The notes under the pieces are model-generated. The model searched no databases and was not told the origin of the DNA. It saw only the letters and a list, made by a program, of their open reading frames with translations. The position numbers and the translations under genes are program-made. Positions 37,617 to 46,761 of a DNA stretch of 64,000 bases are shown in pieces. Location: positions 248,001-312,000 of the forward strand of contig NZ_JACX01000001.1 in NCBI RefSeq assembly GCF_000518085.1, written 5' to 3'. How positions within the stretch are numbered: the first letter of the stretch is position 1; the number at the start of each line of letters is the position of its first letter. Source of the stretch: Bartonella grahamii ATCC 700132. GTDB taxonomy: Bacteria > Pseudomonadota > Alphaproteobacteria > Rhizobiales > Rhizobiaceae.

Positions 37617-38363
37617 ATGTTTTTAAATCAGAGATGTCTTGATAAAAAACAAAAAAATAACAAACCAAGGATTGCTGTTGTTATTCATCGGCGGTCTACC
37701 TATACTGGTCGTTTAGGAAAATTTTTACAACAAAATGGTTTTGTTCTTGATATTTATCGTCCTATTTTTGGACAAAAACTCCCTGATACATTAGAGCATT
37801 ATGCCGGTGTTGTTATTTTAGGGGGACCGATGAGTGTGAATGACAGCGAAGCCTATATTGGTGAGGAAATTGATTGGATTTCGTTATCATTAAAGGAAAA
37901 TAAGCCTTTTTTGGGTATTTGTCTTGGAGCACAAATGTTAGCGCGAAATCTGGGGGGGCGCGTTGGTACAAGAAGTGATGGGACTGTTGAAGTCGGCTGG
38001 TATCCACTAGAAGCAACCCCTCAAGGGAGGGAATTGATGAATTGGCCAGAAATGGTCTATCATTTTCATGATGAAGGTATTTATGATTTACCGAAAGAGG
38101 CAATGCTTTTGGCAACAGGGCATACATATCCTACACAAGCTTTTCGTTATGGAAACAATGCATGGGGTTTGCAATTTCATGCTGAGTTTACACGTGCTAT
38201 GATGCGGCGTTTGGTCGTGCGTTCGGCACATAAATTGACTGAAAAAGGTGCTCAACCTGCTTGTGCACATTTGAAAGGTCGTTTAATTTATGATCAAGCT
38301 TTAAGCCAATGGTTTGAAGGTGCATTACGACAGATTTTTTGTGTACCGCCCGCATTTGTGTGA
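37617..38363 (+). CDS. Class I glutamine amidotransferase-like protein
   Basis: A 248-residue single-domain amidotransferase. VILGGPMSVND is followed by the nucleophile elbow GICLGAQMLA (Cys in LGICLGAQ), and QFHAEFT gives the His/Glu of the triad. Close relatives are annotated as GMP synthase-like glutamine amidotransferase or gamma-glutamyl hydrolases. It is not fused to a synthetase and the acceptor is unknown. The frame is open upstream to 37401, inside hemY; the ATG at 37617, after AGAGGTG, gives a normal N-terminus. Confidence 0.83.
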   Translation: MFLNQRCLDKKQKNNKPRIAVVIHRRSTYTGRLGKFLQQNGFVLDIYRPIFGQKLPDTLEHYAGVVILGGPMSVNDSEAYIGEEIDWISLSLKENKPFLGICLGAQMLARNLGGRVGTRSDGTVEVGWYPLEATPQGRELMNWPEMVYHFHDEGIYDLPKEAMLLATGHTYPTQAFRYGNNAWGLQFHAEFTRAMMRRLVVRSAHKLTEKGAQPACAHLKGRLIYDQALSQWFEGALRQIFCVPPAFV

Positions 38364-38384
38364 GTGTTAGAAACACTATTCATT

Positions 38385-38660
38385 ATCGTTCTTGTTGTGC
38401 TGTAAAACAGTATCGTTTAAGGTAGAGATAGAAAACTCATGTAAAACTTTACACATGAGGTATTTTTTGTTAGAAAGTGTAACGGATTTTCTTAAAAAGA
38501 TCTTGGTGGGTGGACTTATGAGATACTGTACTTTAGAACGATGTATAGGAACTCCTTGAAGTGATCATTAGATAAAATCCGGTCGATTAAGAAGTTGGAT
38601 TGTTTATAAACTGACTGTGGTTAAGAATCTTTGTCCTTTTTAGGGTGGGGAGGAAGTTAA
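38385..38660 (+). repeat. Dispersed repeat R2-R3 copy
   Basis: R2 at 38395-38470 reads TTGTTGTGCTGTAAAACAGTATCG, then GTAAAACTTTACACATGAGGTA; R3 at 38585-38655 has AAGAAGTTGGATTGTTTATAAAC, then GGTTAAGAATCTTTGTCCTTTTTAGG. The copy starts about 20 nt after the amidotransferase stop and ends just before the DUF2125 gene. Confidence 0.65.
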
Positions 38661-38678
38661 GAGATAAAGAAAGTTTTA

Positions 38679-39841
38679 ATGTTGTCTAAATCCTTTCAAA
38701 TACCGTCATCACAAAAGAGATTTTCTTTGAGCTATTTAATTTGTGGGCTCGTTTGTCTTGCTCTGATATTTATTTATAGCGCACTCTGGTTTTTTTTTCA
38801 CGTAAAATAGAAGAGCAAGTTTCTGATATATTTGCAAAAGCGTCTTCCTATAATATGGCGGCGATATGTGAGAATGTGCGCAAGGATGGTTATCCTTTAC
38901 GTATCGGTGTTGTTTGCGACAATTTTCAATTTTCTTGGCCTTTACATGGGGTTTCTTTATCGACGGGGCGTTTGACGGCTGGTGCACCAATTTATGCACC
39001 TCATTTGGTCGAGTTTAATGTTCATTCTCCTGCATCAATTGTTTTTTCCGGACAAACTTCCATAGTATCGCGTTGGCGCAATTTGGTTATTGAAACAGAA
39101 CCTTATTGGAAAACGGGTAAAACATTGAAGTTTATAGCTGAAGGGCTTGAAATTTCACCTCTTTCCTCTTCCCTTGAAGATCAAAAGCCTCAAGAAGCAT
39201 TAGGAGCACAAACAACAGATAAAAAAACGACGCAGGAAAATGTAGAAGATCAAGCATCTTTGCAAAATACGCATGACATAATTACTCAGCCGTTAGAGAC
39301 AAAAGATACGCCTCAAAAAATAACGGCAGAATTTTTGCGCTTTGATCTGAAACATGAAAATAATGATTTATTGGGAAATATAACTTTTGACGGTTTTGAT
39401 GTTTCTCTAGTTTTTACATCTTCTTTTGTTGATGTCCCAAAAATTGATGGTAACTTGAAAGTGATTTTAAATGACATCTCTTTTTTGTCTGAAGATGAAG
39501 GGAAAAATTGGCAACAGCGACTGTATGGAAAAAGTGGGCTTTTAAAGCAAGGTGAATTGACTTTTCATACAGGTGGTGGGTTACGTATTAGTGGACCTTT
39601 TTCTTTTGATGAAGAAGGATATTTGACAGCAGAATTCGAACTTGTCCATATTCAGCCCATGAAGCTTCTTAACACTTTGCAGCGCTTATTTCCCGCGCAG
39701 GACAATAATCTTCAAGCGTTATTTTTTATTTTGGGTGCACTGCCTAAAAATGCCGATGGCGCTCCCGTTCTTCCCTTGCTCATTAACAATGGGTGGGTAA
39801 AATTAGGTTTTTTAAAACTTGGTCGTCTCGCTCCACTTTAG
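38679..39841 (+). pseudogene. DUF2125 membrane protein, frameshifted at a T9 tract
   Basis: A frame from the ATG at 38679 encodes 43 residues with one membrane helix and stops at TAG 38808-38810. If one T is added to (or two taken from) the nine-T run at 38790-38798, the frame continues through SRKIEEQVSDIF into the long open frame that contains CENVRKDGYPLRIGVVCDNFQF, VEFNVHSPA and the C-terminal LPLLINNGWVKLGFLKLGRLAPL. These blocks match DUF2125 proteins, whose function is unknown. The body is otherwise intact, so this could be a recent mutation, an assembly error, phase variation or transcriptional slippage. Without repair the membrane anchor is lost. Confidence 0.78.
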
Positions 39842-40254
39842 GTTTTGTACCCAAGCCTTTTTTCATTTTTACCACCAAATTTCGATTTTTTCTGATTTTC
39901 ACACTTTTTTGCAATTTTAGAGTGTCAAAATCTATTTTAACAAAATGCGTATTTAATGGTAAAAAATAGCTGTAAAAATAAAAAATTACCACTTACTCCT
40001 AACTAATCCCACCTCTTTTCACTTAGTACAAAATCTTATGTCAAACTACATATAGCAACAGTGTTTGTGTGAAAAAAGTGGCATTTTAAAGTATGCTGAA
40101 TTGCCTTTTTATACAGGTAGTGTGGTGCCGTGTTAGGAACCTTTTTTCTTTATGTATGGAATTTTGAGCATATTGCAGATGTCTGTTTAGAGTGACCTTT
40201 GAAATAGGTAAAACAGCCTAGTTGGATAAGAATATGAAGTTGTAAAGGGGGAAA

Positions 40255-40555
40255 TGGACGTCCATCTTTTCATTTATGGAGTAAGAAGCTAAGGGGGGCA
40301 CCATCATATTTATATTTTCCCACTCCTAATGTTTCTACAGCTTTTGGCATTTGAGGTGGTTTATGAGGGGCATTTAGTTCTTTCTTTAATATTTTTTATC
40401 TATACGGTTTTCCCATTTGCAATATGCAAGGGGAAATGCGTTTAGTTGATTGAATATAAACAGATTTGAAATGAGACAAACTTAGAATATCAGCTTCTCC
40501 TTCAACATAAAAATAATAAAATTATGATTGTAAATCAACATATTATATTTTTATG
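40255..40555 (+). repeat. Dispersed repeat R1, direct copy
   Basis: Carries CATCTTTTCATTTATGGAG, GCACCATCATATTT, CAGCTTTTGGCATTTGAG, TTTTATCTATACGG, TTGCAATATGCAAGG, TTGATTGAATATAAACAG, TTTGAAATGAGAC and a TTGTAAATCAACATATTATA tail, all in R1 order. The region 39842-40254 to its left has no recognisable gene. Immediately right begins a decayed copy of the DUF2125 3' end. Confidence 0.65.
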
Positions 40556-40870
40556 TTGAAGGATGTTTGACAGTAAAATTTGAATTTATTTTTTATTTTA
40601 ATTGCTTTGTCTAAAAATGCGGGATAGCGCCTCCGTTCTTTCCTTACTGATTAGTCATGGATAGATAGAAAGGGGGCTATTTTGTACTGCTTTTAAGACT
40701 GAAAATTGATGTTTTTAGGGTGGGAAATCAATCCTGTTGTCGTTTTGAAATTGTTGCAAACATTCTATTGTGATAAATAGCAAGATTCTTATTTTGGGTA
40801 CTATGTATAAAATGCAAACTTCCGCTCCATCTTGGCTGGTTTACTGTGGTGGGATAGAACGGGAGATTGA
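40556..40870 (+). pseudogene. Decayed duplicates of the DUF2125 3' end and gdh 3' end
   Basis: 40556-40690 matches the 3' end of the DUF2125 gene: GAAGGATGTTTGACAGTAAAATT aligns with 39618 onward, then after an internal deletion TTATTTTTTATTTT, CTAAAAATGCGG and GCTCC-like words align with 39719-39790. 40697-40760 resembles the 3' end of the glutamate dehydrogenase gene (GAAATCAATCCTGTTG versus GAAATTAATCCTGCTG). A second, weaker DUF2125-like stretch lies at 40785-40870. The simplest reading is tandem duplication of the junction between the two convergent genes followed by decay. Confidence 0.6.
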
Positions 40871-40891
40871 GTGGGTCGTTTTGTATTTGCT

Positions 40892-43800
40892 TTAGGTTTG
40901 AAAGCCAGTATTTTGTAGTTGAGAAATTAATCCTGCTGCAAAAGTAAAACGAGAAATATTGAGATCATTTTCAATAAGGGCACTAATGTGGTTTGTAATT
41001 TTGTGAATATGATCTTCTTCTGTTTTTTTCCAAGTGTCAAAAGGATCTTTTTTCTTTCCATAATTTTTGAGGATTTTCATAACGATTTGCCGTAAGCTTT
41101 CAGAAACATTTTCTTTTGCTTGGCTTAAAGCCATACTATCATAATAATCTACTACAGGAATTATACGACTTGCTTCGTTAATGCGGTTTATACGAATGAT
41201 TTGCGCAAGTGAAAAATAGATCTCTGCGGTTTTAATAAGATCACTGTTGCTTTTTTTTGCAATTAAAGAAATATCACAGATTGTTGAAGCAGCTTCTAAG
41301 AGAGCTAATTGTTTCGCTAATGCTTTTGGTGCTCCCTCTTCGTTGTAGTGTACTGCTTTTTCTTCAATCTTTTGCTTAATATCGTTGTCGTGAGAATGCA
41401 TAAGCTCTTGTTCAATAACGCTACGGGCTTGCTTTATTGTTTTTACAATTTCTTCTAATGGACGTGAGAGATCTATGTTGTGTAAACCCCAATTGGTTGT
41501 TTCAAAGAGCATTGGGGTCATTGCTGCGTAGAATTTGTTTTGGACAAGACCGGGTATTTTATTATCAAGCTTATCAATTTGCTCAGACAATTGAGGAATT
41601 TCAAAACCATCGCGAATGGCAATGAAAACGCGAATAATATTTTCAGCTTTTTGTTCTGTTGCATCGTGTAGTCTATTAACAAAAGTGGGGCCTCCACGAT
41701 TTACAATATCGTTGGCAATCAGCGTTGCTATAATATTACGACGCAATTGATGGTGAATGACTTCCTTCTTAAAATTTTCTTGAATTTGTGTTGGAAAATA
41801 GTTCAGCAAGGTTGTATTGAAATAGTGATCATCAACAATGGGGCTATTAGCAATTTCTTCTTTTAAGGTTAATTTAGCATACGCAAAAATAACAGCGAGT
41901 TCTGGACGGAGAAGACCTTTGCCTTGGGTTGTTCTTTGTCGTAAAATTTGCTCATCAGGGAGTATTTCAACTCTACGATCTAGAAGCTTTTTTTGTTCTA
42001 AATCGTGCATAAAGCGTATTTGATAGGGCAAATCAGTAGTGCTTTGATTTTCCGCCAAAGAAAGAGCAAGGGGTTGTAGATAATTGTTGCGCAAGACGAG
42101 TTGCTCGACTTGAGGTGTCATTTTTTTCAAGAGCTTATTGCGTTCTTCGCGGGTTAATGTTTTGGCGCGTAGTGCTGATGCAAGAACAATTTTGAGATTG
42201 ACCTCAATATCAGAACAATTCACACCAGCAGAATTATCAATGGCATCCGTATTGCATCGACCACCATTTAAGACATATTCAATCCGTCCACGTTGTGTAA
42301 CACCAAGATTAGCCCCTTCGCCAATAATTTTTGCACGCACTTGCTCTCCGGTAATGCGTATCGCATCATTTGCACGATCACCTACTTGGGCATCATTTTC
42401 TGTTGCAGCGCGGATATAAGTACCAATGCCGCCGAACCATAAAAGATCAACAGGGGCTTTGAGAAGAGCAGAAATAATTTCAAAGGGTGTTCCTGTTTGT
42501 TTTTCAAAACCAATGGCTTGTGCTGCTTCAGGTGAGAGAGTAATGGTTTTTTCTTTTCGTGAGAAGATACCACCGCCCTTTGATAATTTGCTTTGATCGT
42601 AATCTTGCCAGCTGGAGCGAGGAAGTTTAAAAAGGCGCATACGCTCTGCATAGCTTTCGTCTATGCTTGGATCTGGATCAATAAAGATATCTCGGTGATC
42701 AAAAGCAGCAATCAATTTTGTTTGTTTGGAAAGCAGCATCCCATTACCAAAGACATCGCCAGACATGTCTCCAACACCGACACAGGTGAAGGGCGTTGTT
42801 TGAATATCTTGATCAAATGTTTCTCTAAAATGTCTTTTGACAGCTTCCCATGCACCTTTGGCTGTAATACCAATGGCTTTGTGGTCGTAACCTGCTGAGC
42901 CTCCAGAGGCAAAAGCATCATCGAGCCAAAAGTGATTTGCTTGGCTGATGGCGTTGGCGGTATCAGAAAAAGTTGCTGTTCCTTTGTCTGCTGCGACAAC
43001 AAAATAGGGGTCAGGGTCATCATGACAGATAACATTGGGGGGAGAACTGATTTTGCCGTTAATCAGATTGTCTGTGATTGAGAGCAAAGCTGTGATAAAG
43101 TCTGTATAAGCTTGTCGTGCTGCTTCTACGATGAGAGTACGGTCATTTGTTTGGGGAAGCCGATGAGGATAGAAACCACCTTTTGCACCTGCAGGAACGA
43201 TAACCGCATTTTTAACTTGTTGGGCTTTGACTAAGCTGAGGACTTCGGTGCGATAATCTAATGCACGGTCAGACCAACGAATTCCGCCACGAGCGATAGG
43301 TCCAAAACGCAAATGCACCCCTTCAACTTCCGGTCCATAAACAAAAATTTCTCGGTAAGGGCGTGGTTCAGGCAAACCCTCAATTTGGCGCGGATTTAAT
43401 TTGGTGGCTAAAATACGCCGAGGACTTCCATCGTCAAGAGGCGTAAAGGCATTCGTTCGTAAACTCGCATCGATAAGGTTGCAATAACGGCGTAAGATGA
43501 GATCATCATCTAAACCAGATACTTTCCGTAATTTTTCTCCAATACGCTTTTGAATAACCTGTTGCCTTTTTTCCCGTTCTTTTTCTGTATGGCTTTGGTG
43601 AAATTTTAAATGAAATAAAGTATAAAGATCTTGGGTAATGTCAGGATAAGCATTTAAAGTTTGGGCAACGCGATCTTGCGAATAAGGAATACCAGCTTGC
43701 TGGAGATAGCGCCCATAATGGCGCAAAATAACAATTTCATACCAATCAAGTTCAGCTGTTTGGGTGAGCGCGTTAAAAGCGTCATTATCAGCATTTTGTG

Positions 43801-45607
43801 CCCAAATGGCCTCAAAGGTTTCGGCGTGTTTTTGACCGTTTTTTTCAAAATCGATACAGAGCTGGAAAGTGCTTTCCAGCTGCATATCATGAAGATACAC
43901 AGAGTGCCCATAGCCATCTGGTAATTCAAGGGTTTGTTCGGCAATAACGCGAAACCCCATGTTTTCAAGGAGTGGTACACGTTTGGAAAGGGCAAGAGCT
44001 TCATGGCGGTGAAAAAGCCGAAGAGAAATAGCGCGTTTTTCTTTGTTTTGTGCGTGATAAAAGTTCACGAAAAGGGGCTTCTCATCATGAAGATTTAAAA
44101 TATGTCCGGCATCGTTAATAGCGTCTTCAGTTGAAAATAAATCACGATAACTGTTGGGAAATTCGCTGGCTAGACGTGTTTGTTGCTCTGTTGTTTTCTG
44201 AGCAAGAGCGATGGCTTGAACGCTGTCTTCCCAACTTCGTGCAATCGAACGTACATGTTGTTCAAGTGTGGAGCGCTCGTGAAGGGGAACAGTTTCGTTT
44301 CCTTTGCGATGGATGATGTAATAGACACGTATAAGGGTGCTTTCCAAAAATAGCGGATAAGATTCAAAAAAGTCGCCTTTATAGAGCTCAACAAAATGTT
44401 CGCCAACTTTTTCACGCAGGCTGCTGCTATATTGGTCACGCGGTACGTAGACAAGGATAGAAACAAAGCGCCCAAAAGAATCAGTGTGGGCAAGAACCCG
44501 TAAACGTGGGCGCTCATCTAATTGTAGAATAAGTTTAGTGTTTTCTGTCAATGTATCAACATCAGAGCGAAACATTTCATCTCTTGGATAGGTTTCTAAA
44601 GCACTGATGAGTGCTTTTCCTGAATAATCGGTGTGATTGTGTCCAAGACGTTGAATAATAGTTTGGGCTTTTTCTTTTAAGAAAGGAATTTGCAAAATAG
44701 AACGTGTATAAGCTGAGGAGGTAAAAAGCCCTACAATGCGTAATTCTCCACAGAGTTGTTTTTCTTTATCAAAGATTTTAAGACCAATATAATCGAGCCA
44801 GACAGAACGGTGAATTTTGGAGCGGCTGTTAGCTTTTGTCACGATAAACAGATTATCGCTTTCCATGAAGGATAAAACTTCTTGAGGAGGTTCTTTCATA
44901 CTTTCATCGTCAACAATATGAATAGAAGCATCCGTGAGTATACCAAGTTCAATATTACTCGCTGTAAAGGATTTTAGGGGTTTTTGGTCTTTGATGAAGT
45001 TGTAGGTGCGCATACCAAGGAAAATGAAATTATCGTCCATTAGCCAGTGAAGAAATTCAATAGCTTTTTCGCCTTCTTGTTTGTAGTGCGGGGGAAGACT
45101 TATTTGGTAGGCATGAATATGCTTTTTAACTTCTTCAAGCATAGGCTTCCAGTCTTGTACAGCAGCATTAACCTGTTCAAGAACTAAGGTGAGTTCATTT
45201 TCAAGTTTTTGTACTTGCTGTTTGTTTAATGACTCGATGTGAATTTGCATCAGACTGATGCGTTTTCCAGAAGCACAATCAAGAATAGGATGCGCAATCA
45301 AATAGATATGGTTTTTGTGTTGATTGAAAACATTTAAAATAGAATCGAGAAGGAAGGGTTTGTTATCATTGACAAGCGTGATAGCGGTTATAGGCTTGTT
45401 GTTACGGGTCAAATTTTGTTCAAAGTAGATAGTATTTTTTCCCGTCTGATGGAGATTAAAAGCTTTTACTGCGACGGCTGCGGCTTTTTGAAGTTCTTTA
45501 TTTTCGTAATAAACAATATCTTCTTCATCGGTTTGAGCAAAAAGGATTTGTTCTATTTTATCTTGGGTGTTTTTTGTCTCTGTTTTTTTTGGTTGCAACA
45601 CATCCAC
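40892..45607 (-). CDS. gdhB: NAD-specific glutamate dehydrogenase, large (GDH-180) type
   Basis: Deaminates glutamate to 2-oxoglutarate with NAD+. At 1571 residues it belongs to the ~180-kDa class. The N-terminal half (about 1-700) holds ACT-like regulatory modules; the catalytic core, roughly 700-1250, shows EGVHLRFGPIARGGIRWSDR, KNAVIVPAGAKGGF (catalytic Lys), FVVAADKGTATFSDTAN and CVGVGDMSGDVFGNGMLLS, followed by IIGEGANLGVTQ. The C-terminal 300 residues are helical. Start at 45607 gives a normal N-terminus. The gene stands alone, convergent with the DUF2125 gene and divergent from the carbonic anhydrase. The symbol gdhB follows usage for this class and is not certain. Confidence 0.93.
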   Translation of the reverse strand: MDVLQPKKTETKNTQDKIEQILFAQTDEEDIVYYENKELQKAAAVAVKAFNLHQTGKNTIYFEQNLTRNNKPITAITLVNDNKPFLLDSILNVFNQHKNHIYLIAHPILDCASGKRISLMQIHIESLNKQQVQKLENELTLVLEQVNAAVQDWKPMLEEVKKHIHAYQISLPPHYKQEGEKAIEFLHWLMDDNFIFLGMRTYNFIKDQKPLKSFTASNIELGILTDASIHIVDDESMKEPPQEVLSFMESDNLFIVTKANSRSKIHRSVWLDYIGLKIFDKEKQLCGELRIVGLFTSSAYTRSILQIPFLKEKAQTIIQRLGHNHTDYSGKALISALETYPRDEMFRSDVDTLTENTKLILQLDERPRLRVLAHTDSFGRFVSILVYVPRDQYSSSLREKVGEHFVELYKGDFFESYPLFLESTLIRVYYIIHRKGNETVPLHERSTLEQHVRSIARSWEDSVQAIALAQKTTEQQTRLASEFPNSYRDLFSTEDAINDAGHILNLHDEKPLFVNFYHAQNKEKRAISLRLFHRHEALALSKRVPLLENMGFRVIAEQTLELPDGYGHSVYLHDMQLESTFQLCIDFEKNGQKHAETFEAIWAQNADNDAFNALTQTAELDWYEIVILRHYGRYLQQAGIPYSQDRVAQTLNAYPDITQDLYTLFHLKFHQSHTEKEREKRQQVIQKRIGEKLRKVSGLDDDLILRRYCNLIDASLRTNAFTPLDDGSPRRILATKLNPRQIEGLPEPRPYREIFVYGPEVEGVHLRFGPIARGGIRWSDRALDYRTEVLSLVKAQQVKNAVIVPAGAKGGFYPHRLPQTNDRTLIVEAARQAYTDFITALLSITDNLINGKISSPPNVICHDDPDPYFVVAADKGTATFSDTANAISQANHFWLDDAFASGGSAGYDHKAIGITAKGAWEAVKRHFRETFDQDIQTTPFTCVGVGDMSGDVFGNGMLLSKQTKLIAAFDHRDIFIDPDPSIDESYAERMRLFKLPRSSWQDYDQSKLSKGGGIFSRKEKTITLSPEAAQAIGFEKQTGTPFEIISALLKAPVDLLWFGGIGTYIRAATENDAQVGDRANDAIRITGEQVRAKIIGEGANLGVTQRGRIEYVLNGGRCNTDAIDNSAGVNCSDIEVNLKIVLASALRAKTLTREERNKLLKKMTPQVEQLVLRNNYLQPLALSLAENQSTTDLPYQIRFMHDLEQKKLLDRRVEILPDEQILRQRTTQGKGLLRPELAVIFAYAKLTLKEEIANSPIVDDHYFNTTLLNYFPTQIQENFKKEVIHHQLRRNIIATLIANDIVNRGGPTFVNRLHDATEQKAENIIRVFIAIRDGFEIPQLSEQIDKLDNKIPGLVQNKFYAAMTPMLFETTNWGLHNIDLSRPLEEIVKTIKQARSVIEQELMHSHDNDIKQKIEEKAVHYNEEGAPKALAKQLALLEAASTICDISLIAKKSNSDLIKTAEIYFSLAQIIRINRINEASRIIPVVDYYDSMALSQAKENVSESLRQIVMKILKNYGKKKDPFDTWKKTEEDHIHKITNHISALIENDLNISRFTFAAGLISQLQNTGFQT

Positions 45608-45874
45608 TCTCCCTTTTTGCTCTTAGGGGTCTTCTCTTCTTTATTGAAAGCTGACCATCATATTTTTGTATACTGTAACACCTTCTTCCTGAAGAAAACA
45701 GCTCTTTATTTGGAAAGAATGAGTTTGTTTTTGCTATTTTTTAGTAATAGTTTGTACTTTAAAGAAATATTTTACGTCAGAGAAAGGGCATTTTTAGTAT
45801 TTTTGTATGTTAATAGTTTGTTTTTTTAAATATACAAAATGTAAAGTAAAAAAAGAAGCAGAAGTAAAGAGAGA

Positions 45875-46531
45875 ATGGCGCGTTTACCAGCAAGACTTTT
45901 AAGTGGTTACCAAAATTTTATAAACAATCATTTTTTATATAAAATAGCACATTATCAGCAATTGGCGACTGAAGGGCAGAAACCTGAAGTTTTGGTCATT
46001 GCTTGTTGTGATTCGCGTGCAGTGCCAGAAATGATTTTTGATGCTAAGCCAGGGGAAATCTTTACCTTGCGCAACGTGGCAAATGTGGTTCCTCCTTTTT
46101 CTCCTGATGATCAATATCACGCAACATCAGCAGCTCTTGAATATGCTGTACAATTGCTCGAGGTGAAACATATTGTCGTTTTTGGTCATGCCCATTGTGG
46201 AGGCATTCGTACTGCTCTTAAGGAGACATGTAAATCTTTATCATCAAATGATTTTATTGGTCAATGGATAGGTCTTTTAGCACCAGCAGCAGAAATCGTT
46301 TTGAATAATAAGTCGCTGTCTTGGCCAGAAAAACAGACGGCATTAGAGCAGCTTTCTATTCGCCATTCGTTGAGAAATTTAGAGACGTTTCCGTGGATAA
46401 AGCTTCGCAAAGATCAAGGTTTTTTGACATTGCACGGGGTTTGGTTTGATATCTCTAGCGGGAAATTATGGAGTATGGAACAGGAAACAGGTTGTTTTAT
46501 GCGTGTTGAAGTTGAAAGTTTTGAAGTATAG
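45875..46531 (+). CDS. Beta-class carbonic anhydrase
   Basis: Interconverts CO2 and bicarbonate, supplying carboxylases. A 218-residue protein with zinc ligands Cys44 (in ACCDSR, with the Asp46-Arg48 dyad), His105 and Cys108 (in GHAHCGG). EIFTLRNVANVVPP and HATSAALEYAV are standard blocks. The start ATG at 45875 has AAAGAGAG upstream. The gene lies between the glutamate dehydrogenase and ffh as a single unit. Confidence 0.93.
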   Translation: MARLPARLLSGYQNFINNHFLYKIAHYQQLATEGQKPEVLVIACCDSRAVPEMIFDAKPGEIFTLRNVANVVPPFSPDDQYHATSAALEYAVQLLEVKHIVVFGHAHCGGIRTALKETCKSLSSNDFIGQWIGLLAPAAEIVLNNKSLSWPEKQTALEQLSIRHSLRNLETFPWIKLRKDQGFLTLHGVWFDISSGKLWSMEQETGCFMRVEVESFEV

Positions 46532-46580
46532 TATTTGCTGTTTTTATTTCTTCGTATAAAAAGACATTTTATGATAAAAC

Positions 46581-46609
46581 TTGACAAAGCTGGGGTTTTA
46601 TTGTTTGAA
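46581..46609 (+). promoter_or_regulatory. Possible sigma-70 promoter before the ffh leader
   Basis: TTGACA at 46581-46586 matches the -35 consensus perfectly. A TTTGAA at 46604-46609 is 17 nt further on but is a poor -10; a TTATTG at 46599-46604 is another choice. It would start transcription near 46617, just before the structured leader. The call rests on the -35 alone. Confidence 0.35.
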
Positions 46610-46639
46610 GGAGCAAGCTTTCAGTGACAAAATTAACTT

Positions 46640-46735
46640 GGAGCCACCGACTGAGACCCCAGTTTAAGGGTATAAAGAGATCTCAGAGGTCAACATCCGA
46701 CGGCGCGATGCGTTCTCGGATGCTATTTTGGTTTG
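46640..46735 (+). ncRNA. Structured leader upstream of ffh, two hairpins
   Basis: The 200-bp gap before ffh contains a first element in which CTGAGA (46651-46656) pairs with TCTCAG (46681-46686) around an inner CCC/GGG stem, and a second element in which CATCCGA (46694-46700) pairs with TCGGATG (46716-46722) around a G+C-rich loop, followed by a T-rich stretch. This part is much more G+C-rich than other spacers in the window and ends about 35 nt before ffh. It is not the SRP RNA: the conserved SRP tetraloop and asymmetric loop are missing. A regulatory leader or small RNA is inferred. Confidence 0.45.
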
Positions 46736-46761
46736 TTTGTTATGCAACAATGAGGTAAATG

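Noticed and set aside
45416-45829. 137-codon plus-strand frame over the glutamate dehydrogenase start
   Set aside because: Mostly antisense to the dehydrogenase gene and composed of low-complexity Phe/Leu runs.
46640-46735. 4.5S SRP RNA gene next to ffh
   Set aside because: The conserved SRP domain IV tetraloop and internal-loop sequences are missing, so proximity to ffh alone is not enough.
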